Notes: generated from the sequence alone by a model not told the origin. Shown: positions 41,945-50,892, numbered from the stretch's first letter. The stretch is 64,000 nucleotides of DNA from Clostridium sp. AWRP (GCF_004006395.2 NZ_CP029758.2:1054001-1118000), one strand, 5' to 3'. Program-made: numbers and translations.

Positions 41945-42932
41945 TTTTGACACCTACCTTGTTTTTGCAGCCTATTTCTGCAAACATTCCTGGTTTTAAC
42001 ACGTTATTTCCATCTTTAATAGTAACTTTTACTAGTGCATCTTTGTTACGGGAATCTATCTGGGTGTCTATTACGGAAATTTCTCCTTGAAATACACCGT
42101 TATTGATATTAGATACTTTTACATTAACCTGGTCGCCAACTTTTATTTTAGTGAGTAATTCCTGAGGAACATAGCTATCCACATGCAATTGGTCAGCATT
42201 TACTATAGTAAGAAGAATTTGACCGACACCAGACATTTCTCCTTCATTTACATTTTTCACAGAAACTGTTCCTGATATAGGGGCTGTAATAACTCCATAA
42301 CTAAGTGAAGTTTTTGCTGTATTTACACTAGCCTGAGCTTGATTTACAGTAGCTGCCACTGCATTTATATCACTTTCGGTTGATCCATTTTGAAGCATAG
42401 TTAAATTTTGGCTTACAGATTCATATTGAGCTTTTGCACTGGAAAGGACCTGCTCGGCCTGATCTACATTTATTTGTGCAGCACTACCACTTGCAAGAAG
42501 CTGTTTTTCACGATTGTAATTTTTCTGGGCAATATCATAAGCATCTTTAGCACCATCTACGGCTGCTTTTGTAGAAGCAATTTGTTCAGGCCTTGAACCG
42601 GATTTGATTTTAGCTAGGTTAGCTTGAGCGGTTGCCACAGATGCCTGAGCTTGGTCTACCTGAGCCTGTAGATCTTTTGTATCTAAGTAGATGATAGGAT
42701 CTCCTGAGTTAACTTTACTTCCTACATCTACTTTGATTTGAGATATTTTTGCATTGATTTTAGAAGACACGTTGGAAGAGGTATTTGCTGCAATTTTTCC
42801 ACCAAAGAGGTATATGTCTTGGTATGATGAAGTAGAATTTTTTTTGTTAGATGAATCTAAACTATCATTGTGAGAAGAACATCCAATAAGCAGCAAAGGA
42901 CATATTAATAATATTGATATTAGCTTTTTCAT
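41934..42932 (-). CDS. HlyD-family efflux adaptor lipoprotein
   Basis: A 332-residue adaptor. The N-terminus (LISILLICPLLLIGCSSHN) is a lipoprotein signal with a Cys lipobox at about residue 18, so the protein is likely anchored outside the membrane. The body has two lipoyl halves separated by an alpha-hairpin rich in Ala/Gln (QAQASVATAQANLAKI...QAEQVLSSAKAQYESV), and VITAPISGTVSVKNV. It is the first gene of the efflux operon, with AAGGAGGAT before ATG 42932. Confidence 0.88.
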   Translation of the reverse strand: MKKLISILLICPLLLIGCSSHNDSLDSSNKKNSTSSYQDIYLFGGKIAANTSSNVSSKINAKISQIKVDVGSKVNSGDPIIYLDTKDLQAQVDQAQASVATAQANLAKIKSGSRPEQIASTKAAVDGAKDAYDIAQKNYNREKQLLASGSAAQINVDQAEQVLSSAKAQYESVSQNLTMLQNGSTESDINAVAATVNQAQASVNTAKTSLSYGVITAPISGTVSVKNVNEGEMSGVGQILLTIVNADQLHVDSYVPQELLTKIKVGDQVNVKVSNINNGVFQGEISVIDTQIDSRNKDALVKVTIKDGNNVLKPGMFAEIGCKNKVGVKIEK

Positions 42933-42993
42933 TTTTATCCTCCTTAAATTAAAAATTATGTATTATAGAGATATACGTTTTAATCAACGTTTA

Positions 42994-43004
42994 AAACATT
43001 GTTT
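42994..43004. promoter_or_regulatory. TetR operator candidate, efflux side
   Basis: The near-palindrome AAACATTGTTT is preceded by ACGTTTAAA (42987-42995), with another ACGTTTTAA at 42975. It lies just downstream of the -10 of the efflux promoter, so binding would block initiation. Confidence 0.65.
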
Positions 43005-43010
43005 AATAAG

Positions 43011-43039
43011 ATAATAGTATTTTACAGTAAGATTGTCAA
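43011..43039 (-). promoter_or_regulatory. Sigma-A promoter of the efflux operon
   Basis: On the minus strand: TTGACA (43039-43034), a 17-bp spacer, TATTAT (43016-43011). Both hexamers are close to consensus and the spacing is ideal. It lies about 80 bp upstream of the lipoprotein adaptor start. Confidence 0.75.
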
Positions 43040-43098
43040 TATAAATTTAATATTATCAGCATTTATCATTAGAAATGCAGAATCCTTGAATGTAACTA

Positions 43099-43127
43099 TT
43101 GACAAAAAACATATAAATAAGTAATAT
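43099..43127 (+). promoter_or_regulatory. Sigma-A promoter of the TetR gene
   Basis: TTGACA (43099-43104), 17 bp, TAATAT (43122-43127); a TATAAT at 43125-43130 is the alternative with a 20-bp spacer. It is divergent from the efflux promoter, about 60 bp apart. Confidence 0.65.
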
Positions 43128-43145
43128 AATATTCAAAGACGTTTT

Positions 43146-43156
43146 AAACAATGTTT
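43146..43156. promoter_or_regulatory. TetR operator candidate, regulator side
   Basis: AAACAATGTTT is the exact inverse of the site at 42994-43004, and the adjacent ACGTTTTAAA (43139-43148) repeats the flank. It lies between the TetR promoter and its ATG, suggesting autorepression. Confidence 0.65.
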
Positions 43157-43189
43157 CATAATACATAGTTATTTTTAGGAGGATATTAA

Positions 43190-43798
43190 ATGAAATATAA
43201 TTCAAAAGATATTCCAAATGCTAAGGATCGAATATTGAATTCTACTCTTTATATTATTGGAAAAGAAGGATTTCAAAATGTTACTATAAGAAAAATAGCA
43301 GCGGCAGCTGATGTTAATGTAGCATCAATTAATTATTATTTTGGCTCAAAGGAAGGTGTAATTAACGAGGCATTAAAATGTCTTACCAGTAAATTTATGA
43401 GTTCTTTTGAAATTCTCGAAAATAAGCAGATTGCACCAATAGATAGACTTAGGGATTTTCTTAGGAGTTATTCTGATGCTAGCGTTGAGTATCCAGATGT
43501 ATTTAGAAATTTTGTCAATCAACTTATTATATATAATGACGATATGAAATTTGATTATATTAAATTTATTGAAGATGAAGGAGTCTTTAAGATAAAAGAT
43601 ATTTTATCGGAAGTTACAGGAATTAGAGATGAAGAAAAATTATCCATGATGGCACTGCAGGGAATTGCTAGTTTAATTTTTCCTGTAATATCTGATAACC
43701 AAACAAAAAAATTTTCTAATTTAAATTATAAGGATAAAAATGTTAGGTATAAATATATAGATGTGTTAATTAAGTCGCTTCAAGGCAATAGTATGTAA
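43190..43798 (+). CDS. TetR/AcrR family regulator of the efflux operon
   Basis: A 202-residue one-component repressor. The N-terminal helix-turn-helix is standard TetR: AKDRILNSTLYIIGKEGFQNVTIRKIAAAADVNVASINYYFGSKEGVI (about residues 11-58). The C-terminal domain would bind the inducer, presumably a pump substrate. It is divergent from the MFS/HlyD operon with mirrored operator copies between them, so it very probably controls both itself and the pump. AGGAGG lies before the ATG. Confidence 0.93.
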   Translation: MKYNSKDIPNAKDRILNSTLYIIGKEGFQNVTIRKIAAAADVNVASINYYFGSKEGVINEALKCLTSKFMSSFEILENKQIAPIDRLRDFLRSYSDASVEYPDVFRNFVNQLIIYNDDMKFDYIKFIEDEGVFKIKDILSEVTGIRDEEKLSMMALQGIASLIFPVISDNQTKKFSNLNYKDKNVRYKYIDVLIKSLQGNSM

Positions 43799-43940
43799 CG
43801 CAATTCACAATTCATGATGCACAATTGTATTAACTTTTCATTCTCTACTAGAAATTTGTATATTGACATATATAAAAAAGAACAAAATGTTTTAACATTT
43901 TGCTCTAAAGTTGTGCACTATGCATTGTGCATTGTGCATT
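43799..43940. repeat. Repeat tracts flanking a terminator, copy D
   Basis: CGCAATTCACAATTCATGATGCACAATTG (43799-43827) and TTGTGCACTATGCATTGTGC-type units (43911-43940) face each other across the gap between tetR and ychF. They are the same units as in the dispersed repeat (copies A-C), but no terminal TAACTCAACTT is present. Confidence 0.55.
43879..43906. terminator. Bidirectional terminator between tetR and ychF
   Basis: AGAACAAAATGT (43879-43890) and ACATTTTGCTCT (43895-43906) form a stem with one mismatch and a TTTA loop. Confidence 0.7.
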
Positions 43941-43942
43941 GT

Positions 43943-45040
43943 CTAAACGTTGAACCTAAAGTTAACTACATCTCCATCCTGCATAATGTAGTCTTTTCCT
44001 TCCAATCTATAGTAGCCACTTTCTTTTGCAGAAGTCTCGGAGCCGCATTCCACGAGTTTGTCGTAGGATACAATTTCAGCTCGTATGAATCCTTTTTGGA
44101 TATCAGTGTGTATTTTGCCAGCAGCTTCCGGAGCTTTAGTGCCTTTCTTTATGGTCCATGCTCTTACTTCTTTTTCTCCAGCAGTTAAAAAGCTCATAAG
44201 ACCAAGCAACCTATAGCTGCTGTTTATCAATTTATCTAGACCTGCTTCATTTAAACCATATTCCTTTAGCATCTCAAGTCTTTCGTCATCTTCTAGAGAA
44301 GAAAGTTCTTCTTCTATTTTGGCAGAAATTATTACTACTTCTGAGCCTTCCACTTTTGCATATTCTTGTACTTTCTTTACAAAATCATTTTCCAAATTTC
44401 CGGAAGTTAAGTCATCTTCAGAAATATTGGCTACATAGAGTACAGGTTTAGTTGTAAGTAAGAAGAAGCTTTTAACAAGTTCGGCTTCATCTTCATTTAG
44501 ATCTAGAGTTCTTACAGGCTTACCTTCCTCTAGATGTTTTTTTACTTTTAACATAATTTCATATTCAACTTTTGATTCCTTATCTCCACTTTTCGCAAGT
44601 TTCGACACTTTTTCAATCCTCCTGTCCATTACTTCTAAATCTGAGAATATAAGCTCTAAGTTTATGGTTTCAATATCACGAATAGGATCCACACTGCCAT
44701 CTACATGGACAATATTATCATCTTCAAAACATCTAACCACATGTACTATAGCTTCTACTTCTCTTATATGAGATAAAAACTTATTTCCAAGGCCTTCTCC
44801 CTTGCTAGCACCTTTTACAAGTCCTGCTATATCGTAAAATTCAATAGCTGTATATACCTTTTTCTTTGAATTGTACATTTTTTCAAGTACATCTAATCTT
44901 TTATCTGGTACACTAACCACTCCTACATTTGGTTCTATAGTACAGAATGGATAATTGGCAGATTCTGCACCTGCCTTTGTTATTGCATTAAATAGGGTAC
45001 TTTTGCCAACGTTTGGCAAACCCACAATTCCAAGTTTCAT
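43943..45040 (-). CDS. ychF: Ribosome-associated ATPase YchF (OLA1 family)
   Basis: Obg-related P-loop NTPase that prefers ATP and binds ribosomes. The 365 residues start MKLGIVGLPNVGKSTLFNAI, with the P-loop at 8-15. They continue with the conserved NYPFCTIEPNVGVV, DIAGLVKGASKGEGLGNKFL and the C-terminal TGS domain (RAWTIKKGTKAPEAAGKIHTD). The YchF G4 motif is modified as usual. The upstream region has an A/T-rich promoter area shared with the mra cluster side. Confidence 0.96.
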   Translation of the reverse strand: MKLGIVGLPNVGKSTLFNAITKAGAESANYPFCTIEPNVGVVSVPDKRLDVLEKMYNSKKKVYTAIEFYDIAGLVKGASKGEGLGNKFLSHIREVEAIVHVVRCFEDDNIVHVDGSVDPIRDIETINLELIFSDLEVMDRRIEKVSKLAKSGDKESKVEYEIMLKVKKHLEEGKPVRTLDLNEDEAELVKSFFLLTTKPVLYVANISEDDLTSGNLENDFVKKVQEYAKVEGSEVVIISAKIEEELSSLEDDERLEMLKEYGLNEAGLDKLINSSYRLLGLMSFLTAGEKEVRAWTIKKGTKAPEAAGKIHTDIQKGFIRAEIVSYDKLVECGSETSAKESGYYRLEGKDYIMQDGDVVNFRFNV

Positions 45041-45265
45041 CTATGTACATTCCCTTCTTAAAATATAATTAACTGGTGTAAAATTCATCTAAATTATACT
45101 CTACAGAACATATTATTTCAATAAATGCAGTGAATATAAACTAATTTTGCGGGTTGGTGGAAGGAGATGAAAAAAATGATGAAAAAATAAATTTAATAGA
45201 TTTAAAAAAAGTATTAAAAGTCTATTAAAAAAGAGGAAATTTTATGTTAATATAGAATAAGTAAC

Positions 45266-45292
45266 TTGGTGGATTAAAGTGGTTAAAAGTGG
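45266..45292 (+). promoter_or_regulatory. MraZ-binding repeats upstream of mraZ
   Basis: TTGGTGG (45266-45272), AAAGTGG (45276-45282) and AAAGTGG (45286-45292) recur at an exact 10-bp period with 3-bp spacers. AAAGTGK-N3 repeats are the described MraZ binding sites in Mycoplasma, and TGGGN-type repeats in other bacteria. They lie 27 bp before the mraZ start, as expected for autoregulation. The rest of the 279-bp gap is A/T-rich, without a gene. Confidence 0.75.
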
Positions 45293-45319
45293 AGCATGAT
45301 AGCATTAAGAGGTGTAATG

Positions 45320-45748
45320 ATGTTTTTAGGTGAGTATGAACATTCACTAGATAGTAAAAATAGAATAATTATACCTTCTAAATTTAGAGAAGAATTAGGA
45401 AGTAAATTTATTTTGACTAAAGGCTTAGATAGTTGTCTTTATGCTTTCCCACTTTGTGAATGGCATTTACTTGAAGAGAAATTAAAAAAACTCCCACTTA
45501 CTAATAAAAATGCCAGGGTTTTTGTAAGATTTTTTTTCTCCGGGGCAAATGAAATGGAACCTGATAAGCAGGGCAGGATTTTAATACCCCAGACGCTCCT
45601 AGAATACGCAGCTATAAATAAGGAAATAGTAAGTATAGGAGTATCTAGCAGAATAGAGATATGGAGTAAAGAAAATTGGATAGAATACAATAATTTAAAT
45701 ATAAATTTTGATAATATAGCAGAACAAATGAATGAACTTGGAATATAG
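45320..45748 (+). CDS. mraZ: Transcriptional regulator MraZ
   Basis: A 142-residue AbrB-like regulator of the division/cell-wall cluster with two tandem DXXXR folds. The signature residues are in DSKNRIIIPSKFR (about 10-22) and PDKQGRILIPQTLLEYA (second half). ATG 45320 is chosen over an adjacent ATG at 45317 because of its spacing to AAGAGGTG. It is the first gene of the mra cluster, and its likely binding repeats lie upstream. Confidence 0.94.
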   Translation: MFLGEYEHSLDSKNRIIIPSKFREELGSKFILTKGLDSCLYAFPLCEWHLLEEKLKKLPLTNKNARVFVRFFFSGANEMEPDKQGRILIPQTLLEYAAINKEIVSIGVSSRIEIWSKENWIEYNNLNINFDNIAEQMNELGI

Positions 45749-45769
45749 CAAAATTGGAGGACGTATTAT

Positions 45770-46699
45770 ATGAAATTTAAACATGTACCTGTACTACTTA
45801 ACGAGACTATAAATAGCTTAAACATTAAAGAAGATGGAATATATGTAGACTGCACTTTAGGAGGGGGAGGGCATTCCTTTGAAATCTTAAAGAGGTTATC
45901 CGACAAGGGAAGGTTAATAGGAATAGATGAGGATACGTCTGCTATAAATGCAACAAGGGAGAGACTAAATAAATTTAAAAATATTACTTATGTTCACAAT
46001 AATTTTTATTATATAGATGAAATTTTAGAAGAACTTAAAATAGAGAAAGTTGATGGTATACTTATGGATCTTGGAGTTTCGTCTTATCAACTAGATGAAT
46101 CAGAAAGGGGATTTAGCTATATGAAGGATGCTCCACTTGATATGAGAATGAATAGGGATAGTTCATTATCCGCTTATGAGGTGATTAACAATTATAGTGA
46201 GGAAAATCTTCATAACGTTATAAAGGACTATGGAGAGGAAAACTTTTCAAAGAGAATAGCAAAGTTTATAGTAGCTGAAAGGGAAAAGGCTCCTATAAAA
46301 ACAACATTACAGCTTGTAGATATAATAAGAAATGCAATACCTGCAAGATTTCAAAAAGAAGGTCATCCTGCAAAAAGAACTTTTCAAGCTATACGTATAG
46401 AAGTAAACGGAGAACTTAAAATATTGAACAAAGCAGTAGAGGATAGCGTAAAAAGACTGAATACAGGCGGAAGAATATCAATTATAACTTTTCATTCTTT
46501 AGAAGATAGAATTATAAAAACTAAATTTAAAAAATTAGAGAATCCATGTACTTGTCCACCAGATTTTCCTATATGTGTGTGTGGCAAAAAACCTATTGTA
46601 AAAATAATAAATAAAAAGCCTATAATACCTACAGAAGAGGAAAAAGAGAAAAATTCAAGAAGTAAAAGTTCTAAGCTTAGGACAGCAGAGAAAATTTAG
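45770..46699 (+). CDS. rsmH: 16S rRNA (cytosine1402-N4)-methyltransferase RsmH
   Basis: SAM-dependent enzyme that methylates N4 of C1402 in the ribosomal P-site. The 309 residues contain the SAM motif DCTLGGGGHS (about 23-32), LMDLGVSSYQLDESERGFSY, MDMRMNR-type PLDMRMNR, the Cys-rich tail (CTCPPDFPICVC) and AKRTFQAIRIEVN. It is 21 bp after mraZ, as in nearly all bacteria. Confidence 0.97.
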   Translation: MKFKHVPVLLNETINSLNIKEDGIYVDCTLGGGGHSFEILKRLSDKGRLIGIDEDTSAINATRERLNKFKNITYVHNNFYYIDEILEELKIEKVDGILMDLGVSSYQLDESERGFSYMKDAPLDMRMNRDSSLSAYEVINNYSEENLHNVIKDYGEENFSKRIAKFIVAEREKAPIKTTLQLVDIIRNAIPARFQKEGHPAKRTFQAIRIEVNGELKILNKAVEDSVKRLNTGGRISIITFHSLEDRIIKTKFKKLENPCTCPPDFPICVCGKKPIVKIINKKPIIPTEEEKEKNSRSKSSKLRTAEKI

Positions 46700-46726
46700 T
46701 TCTAAAATTTAAAAGAGGTGAATAAA

Positions 46727-47206
46727 GTGATATTAATGAACAAAGATAGTATGGTAAATGGAAATACTGTCCTTCAGCCAGAGTACAAGCCTTACAAAGA
46801 GACAGAAGAAAAAAAGATTAAAACTAAGGCTCCGAATAGGGCATTAAAGGTAAAAAAGAAACTAAGAGTAATTAGAAATATATGTGTGATTTTTATTGTA
46901 GGTGTTATTCTGGTCTATAGATATTGTGCAATATACAATTCACAGACGGAGCTAAATTCTATAGAAAACGATATAAGTGAAATTAACAAACAAAATGAAA
47001 ACTTGAGGGTAGAACTTGTAAAATACAATAATTTGGGATACATAGAAGATAATGCAATAAATAAATTGCAAATGAAAGTACCGGATAAAGGAAATGCAGT
47101 ATATATAAACCTGGATAAAAAAATTATTAAAGTAGAAGAAAATTCGGATGAATCAGAAATGCACAAGGGGATATTAAATGAGTTGAAGCAATTGATATGG
47201 AGGTAA
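46727..47206 (+). CDS. ftsL: Cell division protein FtsL-like
   Basis: A 159-residue bitopic protein of the divisome core with DivIB and DivIC. It has a basic cytoplasmic head (about 1-45) and one membrane helix (about 50-68, VIRNICVIFIVGVILVYRYC). A coiled coil (about 75-110, SIENDISEINKQNENLRVEL) precedes a short C-terminal tail. GTG 46727 is placed 6 bp after AGAGGTG; a further ATG at 46736 is too far. The sequence is weakly conserved, so the call rests on architecture and position between rsmH and the PBP. Confidence 0.8.
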   Translation: MILMNKDSMVNGNTVLQPEYKPYKETEEKKIKTKAPNRALKVKKKLRVIRNICVIFIVGVILVYRYCAIYNSQTELNSIENDISEINKQNENLRVELVKYNNLGYIEDNAINKLQMKVPDKGNAVYINLDKKIIKVEENSDESEMHKGILNELKQLIWR

Positions 47207-47212
47207 ATAATT

Positions 47213-49000
47213 TTGGCTAAAAAGGAATACAGAGATAGAGTAATTATCAGAAAAAGAATGATAATTATTTTTAGTTTTCTATTTATGGTTTTCTTTTTAC
47301 TAGTAGTGAGAATGTGTTATGTAATGATATACAGATCGCCGCAGCTTAAATCCATGGCAATAGCTCAGTGGACAAGTGATGTCAAAATTGATGCAAAAAG
47401 AGGAAGAATTTTAGATAGAAGTGGAAATGAATTAGCAGTAAGTGCTAATGTGTACAGAATTGATTTGGATATGAACACGTTAAGAGAAACTATGGAGGAG
47501 AAGAATATATCGGAAGATAAAATATCAGGAGAGTTAGCAGAAGCTCTTTCTATGGATAAGAAAGAAGTGTCAAAAATAATGAAAAAAACTCTTCCAGGAG
47601 GGCTTCCTATTGCATCTGCTACGCTTAAAAGAAGAGTGGAAAAGGCTGAAGCAGATAAAGTTAGAAATTTAAATTTAAATGGAGTGCTTGTGTCAGCAGA
47701 TACTAAAAGATATTACCCAAATAACAATTTTTTAGCACAGGTAATTGGACATACTAATTCAGATGGAGTTGGACTTACAGGAGTAGAACTCTATTATAAT
47801 AAGGATTTAGCAGGCACTCCAGGTCGTAGAATTGCAGAATTAGATAGAAAGAGTAAAGAACTTCCCTATACTATTTCAGAATTTACAAAACCTGTAGATG
47901 GAAAGGATATAGTACTTACTATAGATGAAATGATACAACATTTTGCAGAAAAATCAGCAGAGCAGGCACTTAAAGATTATAATGCAAAAGCAGTTTCTAT
48001 AACAATTATGAATCCTAAAAATGGAGAAATACTGGCTATGGCAAATAAACCTGATTACAACCCAAATTCTCCTTGGGTAGATAACAAATCTTACGCAGAG
48101 CTCCAAAATGTATGGAGAAATAGAGCAGTAAGCGATACTTTTGAACCAGGTTCCATATTTAAAGTTATAACTGCACAAACTGCGCTTGAAACAAATTCAG
48201 TTAGTGATAGTGATACATTTACATGTAATGGAAGCATAAAGATAGGCAATAGAGTGATACATTGCTGGGTATCTACTGGACATGGTGTACAAGGTTTCCC
48301 AGACATAATTAAAAATTCCTGCAATGTAGGTTTTGCAGAGCTTGGCAAAAAAATAGGAAAAGAAAAATTAAATGATTACATACAAAAATTTGGATTTGGC
48401 AAAAAAACCGGAGTAGATTTACCAGGAGAAGCTAAAGGAATAGTTAAAAAGACGGAAAATATAAGCGATGTGGATTTGGCAACTATTTCTTTTGGACAGA
48501 CAGACACAGTGTCAGCAGTTCAGTATCTTAGAGCTTTTAATGCAGTGGCAAATGGAGGAACTTTAATTACTCCTCATGTTATGAAAGAAATAGAACATTA
48601 TGATGAAAATAGCAGCAAAGAAGTTATAGATAAAAAATATGACCTAGCTGGTAATAGTAAAAAATTTTTGGATAGTAGTAAAACTGCAAAGCTAAGATCA
48701 TACCTAGAAAGGGTAGTTACAGAGGGCAGTGGAAAAGGTACTTTTATAGAAGGCTATCACATAGCAGGAAAAACAGGTACAGCCCAGAAAGCTGGAGTTG
48801 GAGGATATCAGACAGGAAAATATGTTTCTTCATTTGCAGGTATGGCACCTTCCAATGACCCTAAAATAACAATTCTAATTTCTATAAATGAACCAGATCC
48901 ATCCACTTATTATGCAAGTCAAACTGCGGTACCTACAGCAAAGCAGGTTTTTGAAGATGTCGTTAATTATCTTGCAGTGAAAGGGGATACATCACCTTAA
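47213..49000 (+). CDS. Class B penicillin-binding protein (FtsI/SpoVD type), no PASTA
   Basis: A septal peptidoglycan transpeptidase of 595 residues. It has an N-terminal membrane helix (about 13-32) and a PBP dimer domain (RGRILDRSGNELAVS). The catalytic motifs are S314-x-x-K317 (SIFK), S369-x-N371 (SCN) and K520-T-G. The chain ends soon after the transpeptidase domain, lacking the C-terminal PASTA domains of PBP2B or SpoVD. It could be the vegetative FtsI or a sporulation enzyme. The start is TTG at 47213 after GGAGGT. Confidence 0.9.
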   Translation: MAKKEYRDRVIIRKRMIIIFSFLFMVFFLLVVRMCYVMIYRSPQLKSMAIAQWTSDVKIDAKRGRILDRSGNELAVSANVYRIDLDMNTLRETMEEKNISEDKISGELAEALSMDKKEVSKIMKKTLPGGLPIASATLKRRVEKAEADKVRNLNLNGVLVSADTKRYYPNNNFLAQVIGHTNSDGVGLTGVELYYNKDLAGTPGRRIAELDRKSKELPYTISEFTKPVDGKDIVLTIDEMIQHFAEKSAEQALKDYNAKAVSITIMNPKNGEILAMANKPDYNPNSPWVDNKSYAELQNVWRNRAVSDTFEPGSIFKVITAQTALETNSVSDSDTFTCNGSIKIGNRVIHCWVSTGHGVQGFPDIIKNSCNVGFAELGKKIGKEKLNDYIQKFGFGKKTGVDLPGEAKGIVKKTENISDVDLATISFGQTDTVSAVQYLRAFNAVANGGTLITPHVMKEIEHYDENSSKEVIDKKYDLAGNSKKFLDSSKTAKLRSYLERVVTEGSGKGTFIEGYHIAGKTGTAQKAGVGGYQTGKYVSSFAGMAPSNDPKITILISINEPDPSTYYASQTAVPTAKQVFEDVVNYLAVKGDTSP

Positions 49001-49109
49001 GGCATTTATCTGGTGGATTCATTGATAAAAATAATTAACTTGTTCTTTACATGAAGGGATTAGAAAATTATAATAAAATAGTGAAAGATTTGATAGAAAA
49101 TTACTTTAA

Positions 49110-49171
49110 GGCATGCAGTACTATTATTTGTTAAGTCTGCATGCCAATGCTATGTGTAGATTAGACACATA
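49110..49171 (+). promoter_or_regulatory. Two consecutive hairpins in the murE leader
   Basis: GGCATGCAG (49110-49118) and CTGCATGCC (49137-49145) form a perfect 9-bp stem with an 18-nt loop. TATGTGT (49151-49157) and ACACATA (49165-49171) form a second 7-bp stem. They lie 30-95 bp before the murE ATG and have no T tract, so they look regulatory rather than terminating. The 203-bp gap holds no gene. Confidence 0.5.
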
Positions 49172-49203
49172 TCGGATAATTTTAAATTTAGGGAGTGTAT
49201 ACC

Positions 49204-50652
49204 ATGAAATTGAAGAAAGTGATGAACGGACTTAAATATGAAGTTGTTAAGGGAAATGATAATTTAAATATAGGAGAAATTCAATATGATTCTAGAGAAG
49301 TTAAATCTGGAGATGTTTTTGTATGTATAAAGGGATATGTTACTGATGGACATAAATACATAGATAAGGCTTATAAAAATGGTGCGGCAGCTATTGTAAT
49401 AAGCGAAGAAGTAGAAAATGTACCCGATTGTACTGTGATAAAGGTAAAAGATACAAGAAAAGCGCTTGCTATTATTTCATCAAATTATTATGATAATCCT
49501 TTTAAAAAGATGAAAATAATAGGAATAACAGGAACTAATGGTAAAACTACATCTACATTTATGATGAAATCCATACTAGAGACAGCAGGTTATAAAGTAG
49601 GACTTGTAGGTACTATAGCAAATTATATAGGAAATAAGAAAATACCTTCTCATAGGACTACTCCTGAATCCTTAGAACTTCAGAAGTTATTTAAACAGAT
49701 GGTGGACGAAGGAGTTCAGTATTGTGTTATGGAAGTATCTTCTCATTCACTGTACTTAGATAGAGCATATGGAGTGAAATTTTCAGAGGCAATATTTACA
49801 AATCTAACAAGAGATCACTTAGATTTTCACAAGACCTTTGAAAATTATTATAAGGCTAAATTAATATTATTTAAAAATACTATTAATTCTGTTATAAATA
49901 TAGATGACAAATATGGGGATAGAATATATGAAGATGCATTAGGAAGCAAGATAACTTATGCTATAAATAAGGAAGCTGATTTAAAAGCTAATGATTTAAA
50001 TATACATTCTAGAGGAGCTAATTTTAATATAACATATAGGGGTCAGACAGCGCATATAAATTTAAATATACCAGGTAAATATAATGTAATGAATGCTCTT
50101 GGAAGTATAGGGGCATGCCTTTGCGAAGGTATAAGTTTAGAAATTGTGAAAAAGGGACTTGAGTCTATGGATGCTGTACCTGGAAGATGTGAAATAGTTA
50201 CTAAAGGGTATGATCTTGGATATGAAGTTATAGTAGACTATGCTCATACTCCAGATGGGTTGGAGAACATATTAAAAACTGCTAGAGAATTTACTACAGG
50301 AAGACTTATAGCTGTCTTTGGTTGTGGTGGAGACAGGGATAATACAAAAAGACCTATAATGGGCAAGATAGGTACAGAGTTATCTGATTTTGCAGTTATA
50401 ACTTCAGATAATCCAAGAGGTGAAGAGCCTATGGCAATAATTGATGAAATAGTAAATGGTGTTGAAAAAGATAATTATAAGGTAGTTGAAAATAGGAAAG
50501 AAGCTATAAGGGAATCTATACATATGGCACAAAAAGGCGATGTAATTGTAGTTGCAGGAAAGGGGCATGAAGATTATCAGATATTAAAAGATAAGACCAT
50601 ACATTTTGATGAAAGAGAGATAATAGCTGAAATTTTAGACAACGTACAGTGA
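49204..50652 (+). CDS. murE: UDP-MurNAc-tripeptide synthetase MurE (meso-DAP adding)
   Basis: Adds meso-diaminopimelate to UDP-MurNAc-Ala-Glu in the cytoplasm. The 482-residue ligase has an N-terminal domain, the ATP site GTNGKTT near residues 110-116 and HRTTPESLELQ. It also has SHSLYLDRAYGVKF and the DNPRGEEP motif, whose DNPR form marks DAP rather than Lys specificity. ATG 49204 is used because TAGGGAGTG lies before it; a GTG at 49195 overlaps that site. The carbamylated Lys region is present. Confidence 0.96.
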   Translation: MKLKKVMNGLKYEVVKGNDNLNIGEIQYDSREVKSGDVFVCIKGYVTDGHKYIDKAYKNGAAAIVISEEVENVPDCTVIKVKDTRKALAIISSNYYDNPFKKMKIIGITGTNGKTTSTFMMKSILETAGYKVGLVGTIANYIGNKKIPSHRTTPESLELQKLFKQMVDEGVQYCVMEVSSHSLYLDRAYGVKFSEAIFTNLTRDHLDFHKTFENYYKAKLILFKNTINSVINIDDKYGDRIYEDALGSKITYAINKEADLKANDLNIHSRGANFNITYRGQTAHINLNIPGKYNVMNALGSIGACLCEGISLEIVKKGLESMDAVPGRCEIVTKGYDLGYEVIVDYAHTPDGLENILKTAREFTTGRLIAVFGCGGDRDNTKRPIMGKIGTELSDFAVITSDNPRGEEPMAIIDEIVNGVEKDNYKVVENRKEAIRESIHMAQKGDVIVVAGKGHEDYQILKDKTIHFDEREIIAEILDNVQ

Positions 50653-50719
50653 TCAATTTACAATTATAGAGTTTCTAGTTTGAAAGTTAACTTATACTAG
50701 AGCATATAGAGTCTGAAAA

Positions 50720-50760
50720 AATAAATAACAGATAGCAAAGAACAAATATCAGATAATGAT
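50720..50760 (-). repeat. Dispersed 41-nt repeat, family II, copy 2
   Basis: The reverse complement, ATCATTATCTGATATTTGTT then CTTTGCTATCTGTTATTTATT, matches 19005-19045 at 36 of 41 positions. It lies in the 240-bp murE-murF gap. A small stem, TACTTTC/GAAAGTA, follows at 50765-50787. Confidence 0.6.
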
Positions 50761-50892
50761 GGAGTACTTTCTAGTATAAGAAAGTATTAGGCTAAAATAT
50801 TCTAAGACTTTAAAAAGTTATCATTTATTTGAACTCTGATATTTGAACTTTTAACTTTAAGATAATTGCCTAAAAGAGGGGAGAATAAAAAT

